Positions 17,321-27,114 of a DNA stretch of 40,631 nucleotides are shown one piece after another. Position numbers and translations under genes: made by a program. Positions within the stretch are counted from its first letter, which is position 1. Every line of letters begins with the position of its first letter. Below the pieces are notes generated by a model. That model saw only the letters and a list, made by a program, of their open reading frames with translations. It was not told the origin of the DNA and made no database searches. The stretch spans positions 15,921 to 56,551 of the forward strand of contig JAQVYH010000003.1 in the NCBI GenBank assembly GCA_029004515.1, in the 5' to 3' direction. The DNA comes from Eubacteriales bacterium. Its GTDB lineage: Bacteria > Bacillota > Clostridia > Monoglobales > UMGS1388.

Positions 17321-18585
17321 ATCTCATTTTCCTTTTTACATCTGTATATATTTGCTCCCACAGATGATAGTGCGTTTTCAAGATTGCAATATCCTCTGTC
17401 GAGATAGTTAATTCCACTAATTTCCGTTTTCCCCTCGGCATTAAGAGCCGCCACTACAAGAGCTGCTGCTCCCCGAAGGTCCTCGGCTTTCACGCTTGCA
17501 CCATAAAGGCGATTAACACCTCTTACAATAGCTGTGCGCCCCTCTGTAATAATATTTGCACCCATCATCGTAAGAGCCGGCACATGCTTGAATCTTCCTG
17601 AAAATATATTTTCAGAAAAAACGCTTACCCCTTGGGAAACTGAAAGCATCGCCATAATGATTGCCTGAGCATCTGTAGGAAATCCCGGATAAGGCATTGT
17701 ACGAATGTAATCAACACTCTTAAGCCGTGGAGGAGCAGAAATGTCAATACGGGATTCACCATGCATTATATCACATCCTGCACATTTCATAACAGACGCT
17801 ACCGCCTGAACATGCTCGGGGATTACATTGTTAATAGACAATCGACCGCCTGTTATTCCTGCGGCAGCCATATATGTCACTGTTTCGATTCTGTCGGGGA
17901 TTACTGTATATTCACAGCCATAAAGCTGTTCAACCCCCTGGATTGTAATAACATTTGTTCCGCCACCATGAATCTTTGCACCCATACAATTGAGGAAGTT
18001 CTGTAAATCCACAATTTCCGGCTCCTGTGCGGCATTAACAATAACTGTTTCACCCTTAGCTGTTACTGCAGCAAGCATTATATTCTCTGTTGCACCAACA
18101 CTAGGCATATCAAGTGATATCTCACTCCCTCGTGCTTTACACGCACGACAATTGATTCTGCCTAGCTTTTCATCTATCCTTATAGATAACTTCTCCAATG
18201 CCTTCAAGTGCAAGTCAATAGGCCTTGGACCCAACTCGCAGCCTCCCGGATATGTAATATCCGCTTTACCACAGCGAGCGAGAATCGCACCTAAAAACAT
18301 TACAGACGAGCGCATCTCTCTCATCATTGATTCAGGAATATCCCATCGGCATACATCCGACGAATCAACTATAACTGAATCTCCATCACGAAAGGCCCGA
18401 CAGCCCAAATGATTAAGTATGTTTACTGCAGCATTCACATCAGTTATGTTAGGGCAATTGTGAACGACGCTTACCCCATTGCCCAAAACAGTTGCTGCCA
18501 GAATTGGTAATGCAGCGTTTTTGGCTCCGTGAACGTACACACCACCCTCTAAAGGGGTACCACCCTCAACTACAAGCATACTCAT
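17317..18585 (-). CDS. murA: UDP-N-acetylglucosamine 1-carboxyvinyltransferase
   Basis: A 422-aa first committed enzyme of peptidoglycan precursor synthesis (PEP + UDP-GlcNAc). It has GAKNAALPIL with the catalytic Lys (Lys22), the active-site Cys116 in GGCELGPRPIDLHL and VIPDRIETVTYM. The Cys, rather than Asp, is the form normally sensitive to fosfomycin (family knowledge). The start is the ATG behind GGAGGTGCTAAGGCGT; a second ATG six bases in is possible. It overlaps ftsQ by four bases. Confidence 0.94.
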   Translation of the reverse strand: MSMLVVEGGTPLEGGVYVHGAKNAALPILAATVLGNGVSVVHNCPNITDVNAAVNILNHLGCRAFRDGDSVIVDSSDVCRWDIPESMMREMRSSVMFLGAILARCGKADITYPGGCELGPRPIDLHLKALEKLSIRIDEKLGRINCRACKARGSEISLDMPSVGATENIMLAAVTAKGETVIVNAAQEPEIVDLQNFLNCMGAKIHGGGTNVITIQGVEQLYGCEYTVIPDRIETVTYMAAAGITGGRLSINNVIPEHVQAVASVMKCAGCDIMHGESRIDISAPPRLKSVDYIRTMPYPGFPTDAQAIIMAMLSVSQGVSVFSENIFSGRFKHVPALTMMGANIITEGRTAIVRGVNRLYGASVKAEDLRGAAALVVAALNAEGKTEISGINYLDRGYCNLENALSSVGANIYRCKKENEI

Positions 18586-18658
18586 ACGCCTTAGCACCTC
18601 CGATAATCAACAATACAGTAACATTATATGTTGATACACACGAAGGGGTTAATACATA

Positions 18659-19741
18659 TTATTTTTTAGCTATAGCAATTGCAATTTTGCAAAGTGAAGA
18701 TGCAGCATCGCAGATTCCTGCTCTTGAAGCAGCTCTGCTCATTTGCGATAACTTTTGAGGGTTATCCAAAAGCTCATTGACAGTTTTTATAAGAATATCA
18801 TCAGTAAGGTCACATTCCTTTATCATCACCGCACCGCCAGAATCGGCAAGAGCCTTTGCATTGTACTCCTGATGATTATGCGTTACATTAGGTGATGGAA
18901 TGAGAATAGATGGTTTGCCAAGCGCCGCAAGCTCACTTACAGTGATAGCGCCCGAACGAGCGATAACGAGCTGCGAATCAGCATATGCCTGAGGTGTATC
19001 GTATATGTAAGAAACCACATTTACATTTATGTCCTTCTCAACATCAAGACCCTTATCAGCAAGCAGCTTAACCACTCGCTCATAATCGCCCTTACCTGTT
19101 GATAGAGTGATATTGTATTTACCTTTATTATTAAGAATCAATGCTACCGCACCGTTATTAATAGCCTCTGCACCGAGGCTTCCGCCCATTATAAGAACAG
19201 ATGGCTTGTCAATTGCCTTGGCACTAGCAGCAAATAGGTCTCTTTTTATTGGATTTCCGGTAAGCGTGATGTTGTAAGTATTCTTAAAATATCTGCGGCT
19301 ATCCTCAAAGCTGATGGCAGTTACCCTGGCAAAGCTGTTTACCATTCGATTTGTTGCACCGGGGAAAACATTCTGCTCATGTATCATAACCGGCACCTTG
19401 CAAAGATGTGCTCCATACATTGTAGGACCTGAAACATACCCACCAGTACCTATTGCAACATCAGGCTTGAACTTCCTTATAATGCTTATTGCCTTAACAA
19501 CGCCATATGCTGCCTTTAATGTAACAGCTATATTCTTTGGTGACAGGCTTCTCTTAAACCCGGATACCTCTACAAACTCGATATCAAACCCTGCTTTGGG
19601 GACAAGGGTGCTTTCAAGACCTTTTTTTGTACCTATGAAAAGAATCTGTGCATCAGGATTATTCTTTTTTATCTCACCTGCTATTGCAATAGCAGGATTA
19701 ACATGGCCAGCTGTACCGCCGCCTGCAAGTAATACCTTCAT
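18659..19741 (-). CDS. murG: Lipid II synthase MurG (UDP-GlcNAc transferase)
   Basis: A 360-aa GT28 enzyme that adds GlcNAc to lipid I at the inner membrane face. It has the N-terminal GGGTAGHV (residues 7-14), MIHEQNVFPGATNR and the donor-binding SGAITVSELAALGKPSILIP. Length is normal. It lies between ftsW and murA; ~70 bases separate it from murA. SD AAAGGA lies 11 bases before the ATG. Confidence 0.95.
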   Translation of the reverse strand: MKVLLAGGGTAGHVNPAIAIAGEIKKNNPDAQILFIGTKKGLESTLVPKAGFDIEFVEVSGFKRSLSPKNIAVTLKAAYGVVKAISIIRKFKPDVAIGTGGYVSGPTMYGAHLCKVPVMIHEQNVFPGATNRMVNSFARVTAISFEDSRRYFKNTYNITLTGNPIKRDLFAASAKAIDKPSVLIMGGSLGAEAINNGAVALILNNKGKYNITLSTGKGDYERVVKLLADKGLDVEKDINVNVVSYIYDTPQAYADSQLVIARSGAITVSELAALGKPSILIPSPNVTHNHQEYNAKALADSGGAVMIKECDLTDDILIKTVNELLDNPQKLSQMSRAASRAGICDAASSLCKIAIAIAKK

Positions 19742-19767
19742 ATTGCCACTATCCTTTCATATGAATC

Positions 19768-20898
19768 TTATTTCGGATTCTTATTCTTTAGTTCCACTCC
19801 ACTCGGCTTGGTAGTATGCTTGGAAATATTAAGCATAATACCCATAGCAACTGCGTGCATCAGTAGGGATGTACCGCCATAGCTAAAGAATGGAAGCGCC
19901 ATACCTGTTACAGGCATAGTAGAAGTAACAACCAGAACATTAATTATCATTTCAACTGCAACAAGGGTTGTAATGCCTGTTGCAACAAGACTTCCAAATT
20001 TGTCAGGAGCGTTTATGGCAATCATAACACTCTTGAATATAAGTATGGCAAACATAAAGATTACTGCAACCGCACCTATATATCCTAGCTCTTCGCAGAT
20101 AATTGAGAAGATAAAGTCATTGTGAGGTTCAGGGATATACAAGAACTTCTGTCTACTGCGTCCAAAACCTACACCGAACAGCCCACCGCTACCTATAGCA
20201 TATAGGGACTGAACAATCTGCCAGCCATCACCAAGAATGTCCTTGAATGGGTCTTGGAATGATGTAAGACGCTGGAGTCTGTATGGCGATGAGAAAATCA
20301 ACGCAATACCTGCTCCAAAGCCTAATGACCCAATAAGAGCAAGATGGCTGATCTTTGCACCTGCGGCAAAGAGCATCGCAACACCGATTAAAACAATAAC
20401 AACGGTTGCGCTCATATGCGGTTCTGCAAGGAGCAAAATTGCGATTATTCCCAAAATACAGATATATGGCAGGAAACCTGTTCCAAACCTTTTTAGTTGC
20501 TTACCATTACCGCTAAGACCATTGGCAAAAAATAGAATAAGAGCAAGCTTGGCAACCTCAGACGGCTGGAAACCAATAACTTTTAGGTCAAGCCATCTTT
20601 TGCCTCCATTAATCTCCACACCAACTATAAGCACGGCAACTAAAAGAATAAAAGCAAGCCCCATAGCAGGTTTTGACAACTTCTTGTATCTTCTATAATC
20701 GATACCTGAAGTGACAAACATACAAAATATAGATATAATCGCCCAAGCGGTCTGTCTTTTAATAAAGTATAGAGCGTCACCATGATTAACCCTTGCAGCT
20801 TCTGAGCTTGAGCTGAATACCATTACCAAACCAAAGGCAATCAGAGCAAGAACTATAAGCAGAAAGCCAAAATCAAAATGCTTCTGTTTGCTTTTCAA
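19768..20898 (-). CDS. ftsW: SEDS glycosyltransferase FtsW
   Basis: A 376-aa polytopic protein with about ten membrane helices. Signature segments include LIVLALIAFGLVMVFSSSS, the family YIPEPHNDFIFSIICEELG and a MALPFFSYGGTSLLMHAVAMG end. It is the septal peptidoglycan polymerase partnered with the class B PBP encoded upstream. The start is placed at TTG because AGAGGTGG lies five bases before it; a GTG three codons earlier has no room for an SD. It ends shortly before murG. Confidence 0.92.
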   Translation of the reverse strand: MKSKQKHFDFGFLLIVLALIAFGLVMVFSSSSEAARVNHGDALYFIKRQTAWAIISIFCMFVTSGIDYRRYKKLSKPAMGLAFILLVAVLIVGVEINGGKRWLDLKVIGFQPSEVAKLALILFFANGLSGNGKQLKRFGTGFLPYICILGIIAILLLAEPHMSATVVIVLIGVAMLFAAGAKISHLALIGSLGFGAGIALIFSSPYRLQRLTSFQDPFKDILGDGWQIVQSLYAIGSGGLFGVGFGRSRQKFLYIPEPHNDFIFSIICEELGYIGAVAVIFMFAILIFKSVMIAINAPDKFGSLVATGITTLVAVEMIINVLVVTSTMPVTGMALPFFSYGGTSLLMHAVAMGIMLNISKHTTKPSGVELKNKNPK

Positions 20899-20924
20899 TG
20901 TTTCCACCTCTTATTGAGAATTTA

Positions 20925-21902
20925 TCATACTGACAGATACACACCATAGTATGCCACAAGGGATAATATGCCACATACTATAGAGAATACCGATACAATC
21001 TTAACCTCGCTCCATCCACACATCTCAAAATGATGATGGATAGGACTCATCTTAAATACTCTCTTGCCTGTAAGCTTAAAGGATGCAACCTGAATAATTA
21101 CAGAAAGAGCTTCAATAAAATATACAAAACCTGCAATGACTACAATCAAAGGATTCTTCATCATAAGTGCGAGAGTAGCCACCGCTCCACCAAGGAAAAG
21201 CGAGCCTGTGTCACCCATAAAAATCTTTGCAGGATATGAGTTGTATAATAAAAATCCGAGCAAACCGCCTATACAAGCGGCAGCAAAAAGTGACATTCCT
21301 TCTGAATATGGATATGCCACACCGGGGATAAGCGCCGAAGCACAGAAGAAAATCATAATAACAGCAGTAACACTTGATGCAAGTCCATCAACACCATCTG
21401 TAAGGTTAACTGCATTTGTTGTACCAAGGATAAAGAATATTGCAAATGGCATATACCACAATCCTAAATCTATGGTAATATTTGTAAAAGGTATTACGAT
21501 GCTACTATCAAAAGCACCCATACCCATTCCTACAATAATAAATACTATTGCCGCAATAAGCTGAAGGACAAGCTTTTGCCAAGAACGAAGTCCTAGATTT
21601 CTCTTGAGGGCAATCTTTATATAATCATCAAGAAATCCGATAAGTCCGCAACCAATACTTCCTGTAAGGATAATAAGTGTCCCATTAGTAAGCCCATTAA
21701 ATATGAGCATCGCCGCAGCGATGCCAGCGGCAAAAGCGATACCACCCATAGTAGGTGTGCCTGCCTTGGACTTGTGCCATGATGGACCAATATCCCTTAT
21801 ACTCTGACCAAACTTCCACTTGCGAAGAATTGGTATCGCAATAGGAGTGATAACCGCAGTTATAATAAATGCAACTAACGATGCATACCATAATTTATTC
21901 AT
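20925..21902 (-). CDS. mraY: Phospho-MurNAc-pentapeptide translocase
   Basis: A 325-aa polytopic enzyme that makes lipid I. It has the N-terminal GPSWHKSKAGTPTMGGIAF, the Mg2+ site DD of GFLDDYIKI, NLTDGVDGLASS, GDTGSLFLGG and the catalytic loop MSPIHHHFEMCGW. The start is the ATG with GGGGAG nine bases upstream, giving an 8-base overlap with murF; a GTG at 21911 is less likely. It is next to murF and ftsW in the usual order. Confidence 0.95.
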   Translation of the reverse strand: MNKLWYASLVAFIITAVITPIAIPILRKWKFGQSIRDIGPSWHKSKAGTPTMGGIAFAAGIAAAMLIFNGLTNGTLIILTGSIGCGLIGFLDDYIKIALKRNLGLRSWQKLVLQLIAAIVFIIVGMGMGAFDSSIVIPFTNITIDLGLWYMPFAIFFILGTTNAVNLTDGVDGLASSVTAVIMIFFCASALIPGVAYPYSEGMSLFAAACIGGLLGFLLYNSYPAKIFMGDTGSLFLGGAVATLALMMKNPLIVVIAGFVYFIEALSVIIQVASFKLTGKRVFKMSPIHHHFEMCGWSEVKIVSVFSIVCGILSLVAYYGVYLSV

Positions 21903-23265
21903 TAGATTCACTCCCCTTCTCTAGTTCCTGCGTAACCAACTCAACAATATCCTCAAACTTCATACCTCTTGATGCCTTAAAGAGAAGAGTATCACCTTTC
22001 TCTACGCTGAGATTTATGTGCTGGGCGGCAGACTGATTATCATCAAACCAATACGCCATAGCACCGCCATTTTTAGCTTCTTCAACAATGTATTTTGCAT
22101 TTTCTCCGACACATATAACAATATCCGCGCCGTTCTCTACCGCAAGTCTTCCAACCTGTCTATGGCAATCTTCGGAGAACTCACCCATCTCAAGCATATC
22201 ACCCAAAACTGCAATCTTTCTACCAGTTGCAACGGTTTTCATAACCTGAAGTGATGCCTCCATAGATGCAACACTTGCATTGTAGCAATCTGAGATTATT
22301 TTTACTCCTGCGATAGTCTCAATCTCCTGTCGCATTTTAGATGGCTGATAACCCTCAGCACCCTTGATAATCAGCTCATTTTCAATGTCATAATATCTGC
22401 CTGCAACTATTGCTGCAAGGGCATTAAGCACCATATATCTGCCAACAACAGGGATTGTAAACTGTCCATATTCTGTTGTAAAGGATGTAGAGTCGGCAGT
22501 TTCCTGTATATCATAAGCAAGGATGTCTGATTCCTTATTATCAATACCAAAATATACCGTTTTTATACCAAGCTTTCCCTTCATGCTCCAGAGCAAATCA
22601 TCATCACCATTAAGGACTAACAAGCCATCCTTATCGATGCCATCTATAAGCTCAAGCTTTGCCTTAAGTATACCCTCCTGACTGCCGAGGTTGCCTATAT
22701 GTGCAGTACCAATATTAGTGATTATACCAAGTTGTGGCTTTGCCTGCAAGGCCATTGAGGATATCTCCCCAAAGTGGCTCATCCCCATCTCGATTACAGC
22801 CGCCTTATGCTGCTTTTCAAGGCTTAATAAAGTGAGTGGCATACCGATTTCATTATTCTTATTATCCGGGGTTTTTAAGGTGTTGAATTTTGTATTCATA
22901 ACACCAAACACCATGTCTTTTGTACTTGTCTTCCCGACACTGCCTGTTATACCGATTACAGGAATATCAAACTTGGAGCGATAATATCCGCCAAGCTTTA
23001 ATAATGCTCTTCCCGTATCCTCAACAAGGATAACGCAACTACCCTTAACATCTTTTTTATGAGAGATTACTGCCTTTCCACCATTATCAAAAAACTGTGG
23101 TATATAATCGTGGGCATCGTGGTTTTCGCCTACAAGCGCAACAAACAGACCTCCGTCCTTTGTACGGCTGTCTGTGGTCACATTGTCTATAAGCATCTGT
23201 GGGTCGCCACATAGCAGCTGCCCATCAAGAGCCTTTGTGATTTCATCAATTGTCAAAGATACCAA
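21895..23265 (-). CDS. murF: UDP-MurNAc-tripeptide--D-Ala-D-Ala ligase
   Basis: A 456-aa Mur ligase. It has an N-terminal substrate domain with NVTTDSRTKDGGLFVAL, a central ATPase with TGSVGKTS (107-114) and EMGMSHFGEISSM, and a C-terminal domain with KIISDCYNASVASMEA and VLGDMLEMGE. It adds D-Ala-D-Ala to complete the pentapeptide precursor. The start appears to be TTG, with AAGGAGAG ten bases before it. It overlaps mraY downstream and follows murE by 17 bases. Confidence 0.95.
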   Translation of the reverse strand: MVSLTIDEITKALDGQLLCGDPQMLIDNVTTDSRTKDGGLFVALVGENHDAHDYIPQFFDNGGKAVISHKKDVKGSCVILVEDTGRALLKLGGYYRSKFDIPVIGITGSVGKTSTKDMVFGVMNTKFNTLKTPDNKNNEIGMPLTLLSLEKQHKAAVIEMGMSHFGEISSMALQAKPQLGIITNIGTAHIGNLGSQEGILKAKLELIDGIDKDGLLVLNGDDDLLWSMKGKLGIKTVYFGIDNKESDILAYDIQETADSTSFTTEYGQFTIPVVGRYMVLNALAAIVAGRYYDIENELIIKGAEGYQPSKMRQEIETIAGVKIISDCYNASVASMEASLQVMKTVATGRKIAVLGDMLEMGEFSEDCHRQVGRLAVENGADIVICVGENAKYIVEEAKNGGAMAYWFDDNQSAAQHINLSVEKGDTLLFKASRGMKFEDIVELVTQELEKGSESNE

Positions 23266-23282
23266 TGCCCTTTCTCTCCTTT

Positions 23283-24716
23283 TTATAGAGGTAAATACTT
23301 TCTTACTACCTCTCGCTCGTCAAAATGAATCGTTTTGTCTTTGAATATCTGATAGGTTTCGTGTCCTTTACCTGCAAGGACAATCACATCATCAGGCTTC
23401 GCATGGGCAATAGCATACGCTATCGCATCCTCACGAGAGGTTATTGCAACTGTTTTTTCCTCGCTGCCTTTCATACCTTCTATAATATCCTGAATAATTG
23501 CATCAGGGTCTTCGGTTCTTGGATTATCAGAAGTTACAATGCAAACATCTGCACACTCGGTTGCAATTCTACCCATGATAGGTCTCTTTGTTCTGTCACG
23601 GTCACCGCCACAGCCAAAAACTGCAACTACTCTGCCCTTTGCAAAGCCTCTTACTGTTTTTAGCACGTTCTCAAGAGCATCAGGTGTGTGTGCGTAATCA
23701 ATAAGGATAGTAAAATCCTTCCCTGTTGGAACAACCTCAACTCTGCCCTTAACACCAACTGCATTGCAAAGTCCTTCTGCCGCCTTGCTTGCCTCAAGAC
23801 CAGCAGCAACGCAGCATCCGAAAGCAGTAAGTGCATTATAAACAGAGAATTCACCCGGAATTGCAAGACTTATATGATGCATCTGCCCTTTATATTTCAG
23901 GTCAAACTTGACACCCTCCGCAGAGAAAACTGTGTTTTCTGCCATAATGTCATAGTCTCCCTTGCAACCATAGCTTATACAATCGATTTTATGGGCAATA
24001 GACCTGCCATACGGGTCATCACCATTAATAACCACATTTTTACTCATATCAAAGAGCTTGCATTTAGCCTCAAAATACGCATCCATTGTTTTGTGGAAGT
24101 CAAGATGATCCTGAGTAAGATTCGTAAAAGCACCTACTGTAAACCCAACTCCATAGAGCTTATCAAAATATAATGAATGGGAAGAAACTTCCATAATTAC
24201 TGTATCACAGCCTGCATCTACCATATCTGCATACAGCTTGTGCAAGTCAAGGGGATCAGGAGTGGTCATCTTCGCTTCGTATAGCTTATCACCAATAATA
24301 TTATTTGCAGTACCGATAAGACCTGTCTTATGACCTGCTCTGTCGAGGATTTCCTTGATAAGATGTGTAACTGTTGTTTTACCATTTGTGCCTGTTACAC
24401 CAATTACGGACATCTTATTTGAGGGATTGCCATAAAAATTGCTTGCGATTATAGACATAGCACTTCTTGACGACTCAACTACCACCTGCGGGATTGTCAC
24501 GCCCTCTACTTCTCTTTCACAAATGATAGCTGATGCACCTGACTGCTCTGCCTGTGGGGCGAAGTTATGCCCGTCACTTGTTACACCGCAAAGGCAGATA
24601 TAGAGGTCGCCCTCTCCGACCTTTCGTGAATCTATAGTAACGTTATTCACATCTACATCTTTGCTCAATGGTTTTTTTAGTTCTAAATTCTTAAGTAAAT
24701 CAGAAAGTTTCATCAT
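23283..24716 (-). CDS. murE: UDP-MurNAc-dipeptide--meso-diaminopimelate ligase
   Basis: A 477-aa Mur ligase with TGTNGKTT (108-115), the NLTQDHLDFHKTM segment and DNPR (397-400). The DNPR motif marks enzymes that add meso-DAP, not Lys (family knowledge), so this organism should have DAP-type peptidoglycan; the M14 peptidase nearby fits. The start ATG overlaps the PBP stop (ATGA) behind GGAGG, so it is translationally coupled to the PBP. Confidence 0.95.
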   Translation of the reverse strand: MMKLSDLLKNLELKKPLSKDVDVNNVTIDSRKVGEGDLYICLCGVTSDGHNFAPQAEQSGASAIICEREVEGVTIPQVVVESSRSAMSIIASNFYGNPSNKMSVIGVTGTNGKTTVTHLIKEILDRAGHKTGLIGTANNIIGDKLYEAKMTTPDPLDLHKLYADMVDAGCDTVIMEVSSHSLYFDKLYGVGFTVGAFTNLTQDHLDFHKTMDAYFEAKCKLFDMSKNVVINGDDPYGRSIAHKIDCISYGCKGDYDIMAENTVFSAEGVKFDLKYKGQMHHISLAIPGEFSVYNALTAFGCCVAAGLEASKAAEGLCNAVGVKGRVEVVPTGKDFTILIDYAHTPDALENVLKTVRGFAKGRVVAVFGCGGDRDRTKRPIMGRIATECADVCIVTSDNPRTEDPDAIIQDIIEGMKGSEEKTVAITSREDAIAYAIAHAKPDDVIVLAGKGHETYQIFKDKTIHFDEREVVRKYLPL

Positions 24717-26926
24717 TCACCTACCTCCAGTGTTCTGAAGTCAACAGTAACAACTGTTCCCTGTTCAACCACAGTTCCTGCCGCAGGGCTCTGTTTATAC
24801 GCAGAGCATGTAGAGCCATTGCCTGCTGCCGCAGCACCTACAACACGGATATTAAGCATACTGTTGCTTATTGCCTGTGTTGCCTGACTAACAGTACAAC
24901 CTGCAAGATCAGGGACTGTAATTTTATTCGGTTCTTTATTTTCATCGGTATAAATCGTGATTGTAGAATTCATACTAACCTTTGTTCCGGATTTTGGCAT
25001 CTGGTTAACAACCTTATCACCACTACCCTCAACAATGAACTTAAGATTATGCTGTCCAAGAAGACCCTTTGCCATATCAAGACTCATCTTCTTAAGGTTA
25101 GGAACAGGGGCTTCGAGTTTGTCAAGCTCCTCTGTCGTGTACTGGGTTTCAATATTCATATATTCAAGGATTTCTTCGAGAATTTTTCCTGCTACTGGTG
25201 CGGCGATTACACCGCCATAGTACTGACCGCCTCTTGGCTCATCAAGGAGAATAAGACAAGCAACTTGTGGGTCGTCAGCAGGAGCAAATCCTACAAATGA
25301 TGCTATATACTTACCCATATTACGGGGGAACTTCTCTGAGGTACCTGTCTTACCTGCCACACGATAGCCGGATATATATGCATTACTAGCACCGCCGTCA
25401 GTTACTACCGATTCGAGATAACTCCTCATCTGGGCACTTGTTTTTTTAGATACAATCTGTCTTGTAACATTAGGCTGGAATGACTGAAGAACATTGCCTT
25501 CGTCGTCAACATACGCTTTAATAATATGTGGCTGAACGAGTACTCCGTCATTTGCAACTGCACAAACCGCTGTGAGCATCTGCATTGGTGTTATCTGAAA
25601 ACCCTGACCAAATGAACTTGTAGCAAGTTCTACTTCATTAAAGTTATCATCAGCGTAGAACACACCTGTTGCCTCACCGCTAAGCTCGATGCCTGTTTTA
25701 TCTAAAAAGCCAAAGCCTTTGAAATACTCCCTAAAGGAAGACGTGCCAACCCTTGCACCAATCTCGATGAATGCAGGGTTGCAAGAGTTCTGAATAGCCT
25801 TTGTGAAATTTTGAGTGCCATGGCCACCGGTTTTCCAACATTTGATAACACGGTCAGCTACCTTCTTCGAGCCACCGCAATAGAAAGTATCATTGTCCCC
25901 TATCAGATTTTCCTCTATCGCCATTGACGACACTAGGATTTTAAAAGTTGAACCCGGCTCATATGTATCAGAAATAGCTCTGTTTCTCCATAACTTTTGT
26001 AGATATTCATTAGCTTTAGCCGTCTTTTCTTCACCACTTAGGCCTTGAACCTCTTTGTTTACATTTTCATCTGCAATCTCAAAAGGCATATTAAGGTCAT
26101 ATGAAGGCTTGTTTGCCATGGCAAGGATTTCCCCTGTCTTGACATCCATAACGATACCCAAAGCACCATTACTAAGCTTATTATCAGCAACTGCGATTTC
26201 AAGATTCTTCTCTACAAAGTGCTGAATTGACTCATCAAGAGTAAGCATAACATTAACCCCGTCTTCGGGGTCTACATACCTTTCATAGTCAAAGGGCATA
26301 TCGCTTCCCTTGGCACTTTTTGCAGAAGTAACTCTGCCTGCAACGCCCTTAAGTACACTGTCACAAGTAGCCTCAACACCACTAAGCCCCTGGTTATCAA
26401 CACCTGTAAAGCCAATTACCTGCGCAGCAAATTCACCATAAGGATAGTAACGCTTGGAATCCTCGTCGATATTAATGCCTGAAACCTTTATTTCAGAGAT
26501 GAATTCACGAACCTTATCAGCTTCGTCCTTTTCTACCTTTCTTTTAAGGATTTCATATGATGTGTTGGCTGTTATTTTTTTATAAACATCATCATACTCC
26601 ATAGAAAGGCACTTACTAAGACCCTCTGCCACATCGTCAAAGTCGACCTTTTCCTTTTTCTCAAGGCTTCCTCGAAGTTCGGCGGGAGATACACTTACAC
26701 TCTCTGCAGATGCGGATACCGCAAGCATCTTGCCATTTCTATCCATAATAGAACCTCTTTTTGAGGTTATAAGCCTATCTCGTGTTTGTTGTTCGGCTGC
26801 TTTTTTCTGAAGATCCGGCCCATCAACAAACTGAACATATGCTATTCTACCACACATAAAAACAAAGACAGCCATAACGCATATAAGCATAAAAAATATT
26901 CTTTTTTGTAAACGTGATTTTGACAT
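24713..26926 (-). CDS. Class B penicillin-binding protein with two PASTA domains (FtsI/SpoVD type)
   Basis: A 737-aa bitopic transpeptidase: N-terminal membrane helix (about 10-27), a PBP dimerisation domain (50-215), then a transpeptidase domain with STFK (326-329), SCN (381-383) and KTG (526-528). Two C-terminal PASTA repeats follow (about 607-733). Just upstream of murE, this is either the division PBP (FtsI/PBP2B) or its SpoVD paralogue; only one copy is present here, so I favour a division role without excluding SpoVD. SD GGAGCG lies seven to eight bases before the ATG. A terminator-like hairpin (27003-27045) separates it from ftsL. Confidence 0.92.
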   Translation of the reverse strand: MSKSRLQKRIFFMLICVMAVFVFMCGRIAYVQFVDGPDLQKKAAEQQTRDRLITSKRGSIMDRNGKMLAVSASAESVSVSPAELRGSLEKKEKVDFDDVAEGLSKCLSMEYDDVYKKITANTSYEILKRKVEKDEADKVREFISEIKVSGINIDEDSKRYYPYGEFAAQVIGFTGVDNQGLSGVEATCDSVLKGVAGRVTSAKSAKGSDMPFDYERYVDPEDGVNVMLTLDESIQHFVEKNLEIAVADNKLSNGALGIVMDVKTGEILAMANKPSYDLNMPFEIADENVNKEVQGLSGEEKTAKANEYLQKLWRNRAISDTYEPGSTFKILVSSMAIEENLIGDNDTFYCGGSKKVADRVIKCWKTGGHGTQNFTKAIQNSCNPAFIEIGARVGTSSFREYFKGFGFLDKTGIELSGEATGVFYADDNFNEVELATSSFGQGFQITPMQMLTAVCAVANDGVLVQPHIIKAYVDDEGNVLQSFQPNVTRQIVSKKTSAQMRSYLESVVTDGGASNAYISGYRVAGKTGTSEKFPRNMGKYIASFVGFAPADDPQVACLILLDEPRGGQYYGGVIAAPVAGKILEEILEYMNIETQYTTEELDKLEAPVPNLKKMSLDMAKGLLGQHNLKFIVEGSGDKVVNQMPKSGTKVSMNSTITIYTDENKEPNKITVPDLAGCTVSQATQAISNSMLNIRVVGAAAAGNGSTCSAYKQSPAAGTVVEQGTVVTVDFRTLEVGE

Positions 26927-27114
26927 AAATATCGCTCCAAAAAGCTAGAATTATCCGTTTCATGATGTCCCGATGGACACTTAAACAACCTTTTAAATAA
27001 GGCAAAAAAGGAGATGAACCTGCGGATGCTGTTCCAATCTCCTTTGTAATCGTACGCTACATTATTGTCCCACTATATAATAGCAGGCTCTAAAATATAT
27101 ATGTATAAGGGCAA
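26927..27114. other. ftsL-PBP intergenic region
   Basis: 188 bp inside the division cluster. It holds the terminator-like hairpin and, closer to the PBP gene, a small dyad GTCC-CGAT-GGAC. A GATAAT at 26950-26955 (minus) could be a -10, but no credible -35 is seen. No ORF is supportable. Confidence 0.5.
27003..27045 (-). terminator. Terminator-like hairpin between ftsL and the PBP gene
   Basis: Stem of AAAGGAGAT plus GAAC pairing with GTTC plus ATCTCCTTT (27007-27019 with 27031-27045, a two-base internal bulge). It is followed on the minus strand by TTTTTTGCC. It looks like a genuine intrinsic terminator within the cluster. Confidence 0.7.

Noticed and set aside
20237..20698. 153-codon plus-strand ORF
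   Set aside because: Antisense to ftsW; no SD or recognisable domain.
23660..23866. Second gene within murE on the same strand
   Set aside because: A shadow frame inside the conserved murE coding sequence without its own SD or domain.
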